A stretch of 13,027 nucleotides of DNA from assembly GCA_029287555.1 (NCBI GenBank), contig JARFQX010000907.1, forward strand, positions 1-13,027, given 5' to 3'. Below are positions 8,430 to 13,027 of this stretch, in pieces. Source of the stretch: Rubripirellula sp. Lineage in GTDB: Bacteria; Planctomycetota; Planctomycetia; Pirellulales; Pirellulaceae. Made by a program: the position numbers and the translations under genes. The notes below the pieces were generated by a model. The model ran no database searches and was not told where the DNA came from. It worked only from the letters and a program-made list of their open reading frames with translations. Every line of letters begins with the position of its first letter. Position 1 is the first letter of the stretch.

Positions 8430-8900
8430 ATGAGCCCAGAGAGTCGCAATTTCACGATCAGCCAGCTGCTGTCTCTCACCGCACTGGTCGCGATCACAAT
8501 GTCTGTGGTCCGGTTGCTCGGTCCGAGTGCCTTGTTCTCGCTCTTATTGGTCGCCTATGGATTCGCACCAACGATTGCAATGCTAGTAATGTATTTAGCA
8601 AGGCACCGCTCGACGAAGGTGCGACTGTTGCTTGGCGCATCGACGCTTGCGTTGCTCGCGGTCGCTATGTTGCTCCACAGCGGCCTGAGCTACGGTAGCG
8701 AATCGCTCTACTTTGTTCTTCTGGGAACGGTGATCGAGTGGCCGGGCCAAATCGCAGTCCTGACGTTTTTACATCTGCTGCGACAGAATCAATCCATTGA
8801 AGTTTCGTCACCCCACCTCGACCGATGGCATGCGTCAGACATGCCCGACTCATTCGTTTCCGTGCTGGAGCTCGAACCGGTCACGCGAAGCGACGATTGA
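8430..8900 (+). CDS. Small four-helix integral membrane protein, unknown function
   Basis: This is a 156-residue protein with four predicted membrane segments at about residues 13-30, 33-57, 66-83 and 93-117, and a ~40-residue soluble, acidic C-terminal tail. The N-terminus 'FTISQLLSLTALVAITMSV' resembles a short motif common in planctomycete membrane proteins of unknown role, which begin with an F-[ST]-[IL]-x-x-LL helix. The basic loop 'ARHRSTKVR' between helices 2 and 3 fits a cytoplasmic position under the positive-inside rule. The ATG at 8430 is preferred: AGGA lies about 7 nt before it, and no earlier in-frame start fits. It follows the exported-protein gene by 96 nt, a gap filled by an inverted repeat, so independent control is possible. 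No enzymatic motif was found. Confidence 0.75.
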   Translation: MSPESRNFTISQLLSLTALVAITMSVVRLLGPSALFSLLLVAYGFAPTIAMLVMYLARHRSTKVRLLLGASTLALLAVAMLLHSGLSYGSESLYFVLLGTVIEWPGQIAVLTFLHLLRQNQSIEVSSPHLDRWHASDMPDSFVSVLELEPVTRSDD

Positions 8901-8912
8901 TCGAATCGTCGC
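8890..8912. terminator. Hairpin between convergent membrane-protein and Dps genes
   Basis: GCGACGATT (8890-8898) pairs perfectly with AATCGTCGC (8904-8912) around a 5-nt loop. The TGA stop of the membrane-protein gene falls in the stem/loop, and the Dps gene ends 22 nt beyond it. The position between converging genes suggests a bidirectional terminator. No clear T-run follows on either strand, so it is not a classical intrinsic terminator. Confidence 0.5.
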
Positions 8913-8933
8913 CTGCGGCAGTCAAGCCGAGAA

Positions 8934-9371
8934 CTACTCGAGGTAACTCTTGAGCATCCACACGGTCTTCTCGTGAACCTGGATGCGGGCAATCATCATG
9001 TCCTCCGTCTCCGAATCCCCAGCCTCACCAGCGTGATCGCGTGCCGTCTGCAGATCGCCTAACAGTTTCTCATTCGCCTTGACGAGGTGGGCGACCATGT
9101 CCTTTGCCGAAGCATCCTCGGCAATTTCGTCGATGCCCGCCATTTTGGCGAGATTCCCCAGTCCCCCGGGAGCCAGCGCGCCTTTGGCGCGAATTCTCTC
9201 GGCGAGTTCGTCGACCGCAATAAACAATTCGTTGTACTGTTCTTCGAACGCAGCGTGGAGTGAAAAGAAAGACGGACCTCGCACGTTCCAATGGCAAATG
9301 TGGGTCTGTCCGATCAGTGCATACGTGTCGGCAACAACCTGTCGTAAAGAATCAACCACTGCGTTACTCAT
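8934..9371 (-). CDS. dps: Dps-type ferritin-like protein (iron storage, stress protection)
   Basis: This is a 145-residue Dps-family mini-ferritin. These proteins assemble as cytoplasmic 12-mers that oxidise Fe(II), usually with hydrogen peroxide, and store it as mineral, so protecting DNA. The shared ferroxidase site between subunits is complete: His27, His39, Glu43, Asp54 and Glu58 keep exactly the spacing of E. coli Dps His51, His63, Asp67, Asp78 and Glu82, within the hallmark 'HWNVRGPSFFSLH' and 'DELAERIRAKG'. The N-terminal tail is short and lacks the lysine-rich extension used by E. coli Dps to bind DNA, so direct DNA binding is doubtful. The ATG at 9371 is chosen over a TTG at 9389 because AAAGGAG lies 6 nt before it, inside the longer form. 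The gene stands alone and is convergent with the membrane-protein gene. Peroxide or stationary-phase control is typical of the family, but no operator was recognised. Confidence 0.95.
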   Translation of the reverse strand: MSNAVVDSLRQVVADTYALIGQTHICHWNVRGPSFFSLHAAFEEQYNELFIAVDELAERIRAKGALAPGGLGNLAKMAGIDEIAEDASAKDMVAHLVKANEKLLGDLQTARDHAGEAGDSETEDMMIARIQVHEKTVWMLKSYLE

Positions 9372-9377
9372 CGATGT

Positions 9378-9384
9378 CTCCTTT
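9378..9384 (-). promoter_or_regulatory. Ribosome-binding site of the Dps gene
   Basis: On the - strand AAAGGAG lies 6 nt before the ATG at 9371. It is the best Shine-Dalgarno match among the genes examined here and decides the start: the longer TTG form would translate through it. The strong site fits a protein made in quantity. Confidence 0.8.
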
Positions 9385-9564
9385 GTCAAAGTATTAAACC
9401 TACATCCATACGATAGGAAAGATTCAAGGGACTGCGAACGCGGTAGAAATTATCTTGAGAATCAGGTCTTCGTGAAAACGACTACCTGCGAAACGCCTGA
9501 GTACGAGTACGACCAAGGAACATCGAGGAAAGCGACATTTTCAATTCAAAGTAGCGATTGCCGG

Positions 9565-10839
9565 CTATCCCTTGCCCCCTTCAATAAAACACTGGTCAAC
9601 AAGATCCTTCGGAAGTGATTCCAAGAGTCGCGCACCTTTTTCGGTTAGCGAGTAATTCGCAATGGTCGATTCAACAATCCGCGGGGCTAGTTGAGGTCGT
9701 ACGAACAACTGCAGCGCGACTGCGGTGGCGGGAATCACGCTCCAGAGATCCTCGGACGGCCGCGTCGTTTCGTTTTCACAACCTTTGTATGCTCCGGCGT
9801 GTCGCATCATTCGCCATGCTTCGGCGAACAGCTCACGCCGGTTGGCCCCGCCGATCGCTTTGGCCAGGAGTACTTGGAACCCATTGTGGCTCTGGACACC
9901 GGGACGGGTCGGAAGAGCGGTCGCAACTTGCTCGCCCAGCGAGATCTTTACCAACAGATCGCACAGATTCACGCCGCAGAGTCGAGCGTTGACCGTTTCT
10001 CCAATGCGAGGATTTGCCTCAAAGTACTGAACCTGTCCTGATTCGGGATGATAGAAGTACTCGAGAAACAGGGGCCCGTGCCAGCGAAGCTTCTCTCCCA
10101 AATGCTGGAGATCTGGCCAGACGGCGTCGTGCTTTGCCGACTCGCGGAACATTTGGCCACCACCCAGTCCAACCAGACGATTTTCGCTGCAGTGGGCCGC
10201 AATCAGTCGTCCATGTTGAAACACCGACTGAACCACACTCGGTGTCCCATAGGCGGGTTGTTGCACAATCACTTCCGCATCGTCCGGGACAACGCCGAGT
10301 CTCTTGAACTTTGCAAAAGCGTGTTTCAATTGTTCGAGACTCTCGATTCGCTCGACCCCCAGCCCGCCCGTTCCGTGAGCCAGTTTGAGGTAGCAAGGGT
10401 ACTCGCTGATCGAATCAAGATCAGCCTCATGCGAGACGACCTGGAAACGGGGCGTCGGCAGCCCAAGCTCTGTCATCAGCCTCGAGAACTCGACCTTGCT
10501 CTGCATGCGTTGCAGCGCGTCGAACTCGGGGACGGCCAGCCCCACGTGTCGCTCAAACGACTCACGAAAGTAGGACAACAGATAGACCTGCTCATGCGTC
10601 GGCAGAAGCACATCGTATTTCCCTTCCTGGATTCGCTTGACGAGAAAACGCAGATAGGCAGCGGGGTCGCGCGAATAGTGTGGACAGCGGTAACACTTGC
10701 GAATCCGACTGGAAAACCGGCACTGGCATAGCGGCGACGGATCGACGATGTCGACGGTCGCATCGAGGTTATAGAGTGTCTGCCGTGCCGAGGAGCTGGA
10801 GCCTTCGGTCAGCAGGATCGTGGTTCGACTGGACAACAC
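9565..10839 (-). CDS. ATP-grasp domain ligase
   Basis: With the GTG at 10839 as start the protein has 424 residues and begins 'MLSSRTTILLTEG', typical of an ATP-grasp pre-domain; TTG at 10836, five nt after GAGG, is equally possible. The frame stays open to 11076, but that form would overlap the SDR gene by 221 nt and read through its repeats. The visible order is a Rossmann-like pre-ATP-grasp domain (about 1-110) with 'DVLLPTHEQVYLL', then the ATP-grasp core: Lys115 before 'GLPTP', Lys152 with the glycine loop 'HGTGGLG' (155-161), and the Mg-binding 'FEANPRIGETVNARL' with Glu274 and Asn276. Such enzymes join a carboxylate to an amine or thiol through an acyl-phosphate. Four cysteines near the N-terminus (C38-x-C40-x8-C49-x2-C52) could bind a metal. 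It starts 16 nt after the SDR stop, so it belongs to the same operon. The C-terminal ~100 residues are unassigned, and the substrate is unknown. Confidence 0.85.
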   Translation of the reverse strand: MLSSRTTILLTEGSSSSARQTLYNLDATVDIVDPSPLCQCRFSSRIRKCYRCPHYSRDPAAYLRFLVKRIQEGKYDVLLPTHEQVYLLSYFRESFERHVGLAVPEFDALQRMQSKVEFSRLMTELGLPTPRFQVVSHEADLDSISEYPCYLKLAHGTGGLGVERIESLEQLKHAFAKFKRLGVVPDDAEVIVQQPAYGTPSVVQSVFQHGRLIAAHCSENRLVGLGGGQMFRESAKHDAVWPDLQHLGEKLRWHGPLFLEYFYHPESGQVQYFEANPRIGETVNARLCGVNLCDLLVKISLGEQVATALPTRPGVQSHNGFQVLLAKAIGGANRRELFAEAWRMMRHAGAYKGCENETTRPSEDLWSVIPATAVALQLFVRPQLAPRIVESTIANYSLTEKGARLLESLPKDLVDQCFIEGGKG

Positions 10840-10855
10840 AGCCTCGACGTCAACG

Positions 10856-12022
10856 CTACGAATGACTTGGACCGCTTGCCCCGCCGCCGCTAAGACTTGA
10901 CGCGCTAAGACTTGACGCGCTAAGACTTGACGCGCTGGGTCGTGACTCACTGGGTCGTGACTCACTGGGTCTTGACGCGCCAGGTCCCGACTGAAAAAGT
11001 CCTGCCAGCTGTCCCTGTTGGGCAAGCCAATCGAGGGCCTCGCGCATTCCCTCCTGGAAGTCAACGCGCGGCTCATAACCCAATATCCGCTCCGCTTTTT
11101 CCTTGGAAAAGTCGAGGTTCAACGTCATGAATTTCAGTCGAGTCCTGGTCAGAACGGGGGCCGACTTCTTGCCCAACCATCGTCCGGTGGTCTCGAAGAA
11201 CCGGACCGCAACATTGGCGAGCCAAAGTGGCACGTGTCCGGGCCTCGGTTTGCCCAGGTAATCCGCAATCGTGCCAATGAACTCGACTCGGTTCACAAGT
11301 CGTCCATCGCAAATATTGAACACCTCTCCGATCGCCTGATCCTTCTCGATCGCCAACAAGATGGCATCGACCAAGTTGCCAACGTAAGTGTTGTTCAACA
11401 CGTTTTTGCCGTCGCCGATCAATCGCATTTGCCCGGACGCAACCGACTCCACCACACGAGGCACAACGTGCCGGTCGCCCGGTCCGTAGATGAATCCCGG
11501 TCGCAAGATCACAAACGGAAATCCATTCTCCCTGCGAGCCGCGTGCAGCACTTCTTCGGCGGCTGCTTTTGTGCGAGTGTAGGCGTCAATCCCATCGGTG
11601 TCCGGCGGAATTGTCTCGTCCGTTTGGAAATGATCTCGAGCCTCATAGACTCCCAAAGAACTGATGTGCACGAAACGCTCGAGTCGCCCGCTCTCATTCG
11701 CCGCGGTGATCAGGTTCTTCAATCCGTCGACATTGACCGCCCGCGACTCCTCTTCGCTGCACCAGTCACCGAGCTGGGCGGCGGTGTGAACAACGATTTC
11801 GATCCCCTCGGTCGCGCGGCGCAGGGAATTGAGATCCAACAGGTCGGCCTCAAAGATCTCCACATCCAGATCGCGGAGTGGCTCGCGGTTACTCGTCGCG
11901 CGAACCATGCAGCGAACCTTGTACCCGGCCTCCGCAGTCCGGCGAGCCACTCGACGACCGACCGTGCCGGCCGCACCCGTGATCAAGAGCGTCTTCTCAG
12001 ACGAAGGCTTCGACGATTCCAT
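10856..12022 (-). CDS. Extended short-chain dehydrogenase (NAD-dependent epimerase/dehydratase or 3beta-HSD-like) with repeat-encoded Ser-rich tail
   Basis: With the ATG at 12022 the protein has 388 residues and places the NAD(P)-binding motif G-x-x-G-x-x-G ('GAAGTVG') at 16-22, as usual. A TTG at 12103 would add 27 basic/aromatic residues and leave only 12 nt after the upstream gene; it cannot be excluded. The catalytic set is present: Ser121/122 in 'HISSLGVYE', Tyr148 and Lys152 in 'YTRTK'. 'ILRPGFIYGPGDR' and 'NTYVGNLVDAILLA' are typical of extended SDRs acting on sugar nucleotides or 3beta-hydroxy/4-carboxy sterol-like substrates. The fold ends near 'ALDWLAQQGQ'; the last 44 residues are nearly all Ser, Gly, Ala, Pro and Arg, in pentapeptides SESRP and SASSL translated from the 15-bp minisatellite. 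Such a tail is not part of the family and is likely disordered. Its neighbours are a PhyH oxygenase upstream and an ATP-grasp ligase downstream. Substrate unknown. Confidence 0.88.
   Translation of the reverse strand: MESSKPSSEKTLLITGAAGTVGRRVARRTAEAGYKVRCMVRATSNREPLRDLDVEIFEADLLDLNSLRRATEGIEIVVHTAAQLGDWCSEEESRAVNVDGLKNLITAANESGRLERFVHISSLGVYEARDHFQTDETIPPDTDGIDAYTRTKAAAEEVLHAARRENGFPFVILRPGFIYGPGDRHVVPRVVESVASGQMRLIGDGKNVLNNTYVGNLVDAILLAIEKDQAIGEVFNICDGRLVNRVEFIGTIADYLGKPRPGHVPLWLANVAVRFFETTGRWLGKKSAPVLTRTRLKFMTLNLDFSKEKAERILGYEPRVDFQEGMREALDWLAQQGQLAGLFQSGPGASRPSESRPSESRPSASSLSASSLSASSLSGGGASGPSHS
10891..10980. repeat. 15-bp minisatellite, six units of two types, inside the SDR 3' end
   Basis: Six consecutive 15-bp units run without indels: TAAGACTTGACGCGC three times (10891-10935), TGGGTCGTGACTCAC twice (10936-10965), and a mixed unit TGGGTCTTGACGCGC (10966-10980) whose left part matches the second type and right part the first. 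A decayed seventh copy may follow at 10981-10995. The unit length keeps the reading frame, giving SASSL and SESRP/SASRP pentapeptides in the SDR. Expansion by slippage or unequal crossing-over is the simplest origin. Confidence 0.95.
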
Positions 12023-12115
12023 GTTGTCCCAATCTGCTCGGTTCTGAAAGCTCACCCGCGAGAGACGATTGCCCAACCACCAACGCCGGGCAAATCGCTT
12101 CAAGCCTTCTCAAGA

Positions 12116-13027
12116 CTAAGATTCTCGCTTTTCCCTAAATCTGCTTCTTTCGTTCGCGAGACGAGAAAGAAAAGCAAGTTTTCCTGGCCGAGACACGTCC
12201 CCTCGAGAGTTCCGATCCTTGAGGTAACGGTCAATTTCAGCCGCACGCAGCCCATTGGCACCGAAAGCTTCAAAACAATCGATTGCTGGGCTGAAGATGT
12301 ACCGGGCGTTGAGCATCATCAGCGTCTTGACCCAACCGCCGCAAACAAGCGAAGAGCGACGGATAAAGGTGTCACCGTTGATGTAGCGAATGGAGGCTGC
12401 AATCCGTCTTGTCGCCGAATCCTGAGTCCGATGAATCAAGTCGCCCCGCATCAAGAGCAAATCGCCAGCCTCGAGAAGCGGTGTTTCTTCGATCTCCGCC
12501 AAGTCAAAGTCAAGCTTGCCGACCTTCCCGCCACGATCATCATCCTTGATCATCCACGCTGCCCCCGACCTGAAGACACGCGACCTGTAGACACGCGTCG
12601 CACCTCTTCCCACGAGCCGCTGGTAAACCTCGGGAGCCCGCTCTTGAAAGCGGTCAAAGGGCGCGAGCGTGAGATTCGATTGTTCGCGGTTCGGCTTGAC
12701 GATGGGAAGGTAAAAATTCAGGTAGTTCTTCAGATCTTGCCACATCCAATAATTCTCGTGATCCTGGTGCCACGGAAACTGCTGCGGTCCGGGCCGAAGC
12801 TTCACGAGCGTCGACTTTTCCGAAAAGGTGGCAAAGAAGATTCCATCGTTCAGAAGATTGACGCGGACCTGGCTTTGCTCCTGGACGTCTTGGATCACTT
12901 CCCGGCATTGTCGGTCCAAGTTCTCCAGGGCGTCGGCAGACATGCGGCGGACGCTGTAGTTGGAATTCTGTTCCAACGATGCCGCTTCGAAGTCCTCGCG
13001 CAGCATCTCGATCTGTTCCTGCGAAAG
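12116..13027 (-). CDS. Phytanoyl-CoA dioxygenase (PhyH)-like Fe(II)/2-oxoglutarate oxygenase (5' end outside window)
   Basis: The frame is open to the right edge, so 303 residues are visible; the ATG at 13006 is an internal candidate, but the seven residues before it ('LSQEQIE') look like the normal N-terminal helix of PhyH proteins, so the true start is probably just outside. Counted from that ATG, the facial triad is H80-x-D82 in 'FPWHQDHENYW' and His192 in 'RGDLIHRTQ', with Arg200/201 as the likely 2-oxoglutarate-binding residue. The double-stranded beta-helix spans about residues 48-215. 'DLLLMRGDLIHRT' is the expected strand before the distal histidine. Family members use Fe(II), O2 and 2-oxoglutarate to hydroxylate lipids or small molecules, and many serve in natural-product or lipid biosynthesis. 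A C-terminal region of ~85 residues beyond the fold is unassigned. It is probably the upstream partner of the SDR and ATP-grasp genes. Substrate unknown. Confidence 0.85.
   Translation of the reverse strand, partial: LSQEQIEMLREDFEAASLEQNSNYSVRRMSADALENLDRQCREVIQDVQEQSQVRVNLLNDGIFFATFSEKSTLVKLRPGPQQFPWHQDHENYWMWQDLKNYLNFYLPIVKPNREQSNLTLAPFDRFQERAPEVYQRLVGRGATRVYRSRVFRSGAAWMIKDDDRGGKVGKLDFDLAEIEETPLLEAGDLLLMRGDLIHRTQDSATRRIAASIRYINGDTFIRRSSLVCGGWVKTLMMLNARYIFSPAIDCFEAFGANGLRAAEIDRYLKDRNSRGDVSRPGKLAFLSRLANERSRFREKRES

Noticed and set aside
9372..9564. Small gene or structured RNA between the ATP-grasp and Dps genes
   Set aside because: No open frame with a start site and no convincing stem was seen beyond the Dps ribosome-binding site; it probably holds the Dps promoter, whose -35/-10 boxes could not be placed with confidence.
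9079..9618. 179-codon + strand open frame antisense to Dps and continuing past it
   Set aside because: Most of it mirrors the Dps gene and the remainder has no motif or ribosome-binding site, so Dps explains the frame.
10048..10731. 227-codon + strand open frame antisense to the ATP-grasp gene
   Set aside because: The ATP-grasp frame has conserved catalytic motifs; the opposite frame has none.

Overview
The window most likely comes from a planctomycete, probably of the Pirellulaceae/Rhodopirellula type. The strongest evidence is the tandem pair of a DUF1595/DUF1592/DUF1588/DUF1585 protein with a CXXCH haem motif and a Tat-exported DUF1552 protein, a pairing characteristic of Planctomycetes. 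Several secreted or membrane proteins of otherwise unknown type, frequent GTG/TTG starts with weak Shine-Dalgarno sites, and moderately high GC agree with this. No tRNA, rRNA, CRISPR array, transposase or phage gene was seen.

Layout. (1) 2-3891, + strand: the 3' part of the DUF1592-family cytochrome-like gene (its start lies left of the window), overlapping by 4 nt (GTGA) the DUF1552 gene; together they form an operon. (2) 3973-6985, - strand: an exported protein with two DUF4214-like units, then, 76 nt downstream, an exported DUF2092-like/thioredoxin-fold protein whose two active-site cysteines are both missing. (3) 6986-7397: a 412-bp divergent intergenic region with three imperfect 15-16-bp repeats and an exact 15-copy array of a 7-bp unit. 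(4) 7398-8900, + strand: an exported Tyr/Pro/Arg-rich protein of unknown function and a small four-helix membrane protein, separated by a nested inverted repeat that covers the ribosome-binding region of the second gene. (5) 8934-9371, - strand: a Dps-type mini-ferritin, convergent with the membrane protein, with a hairpin between them. (6) 9565-13027, - strand: a likely three-gene operon read right to left, encoding a PhyH-like Fe(II)/2-oxoglutarate dioxygenase (start outside the window), an extended SDR (NAD-dependent epimerase/dehydratase or 3beta-HSD-like) and an ATP-grasp ligase. A 15-bp minisatellite sits at the SDR/ATP-grasp junction and is translated as a Ser-rich tail on the SDR.

How the genes fit together. 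The DUF1592/DUF1552 pair is probably a periplasmic haem-containing system of unknown substrate. The central genes are mostly exported proteins that may share the cell envelope, but no pathway can be read from them. The oxygenase-SDR-ATP-grasp operon has the logic of a small-molecule tailoring pathway (oxidise, then oxidise/epimerise, then ligate with ATP); the product cannot be named from the sequence. This operon, the cysteine-less redoxin and the tandem-repeat loci are the most interesting parts of the window.
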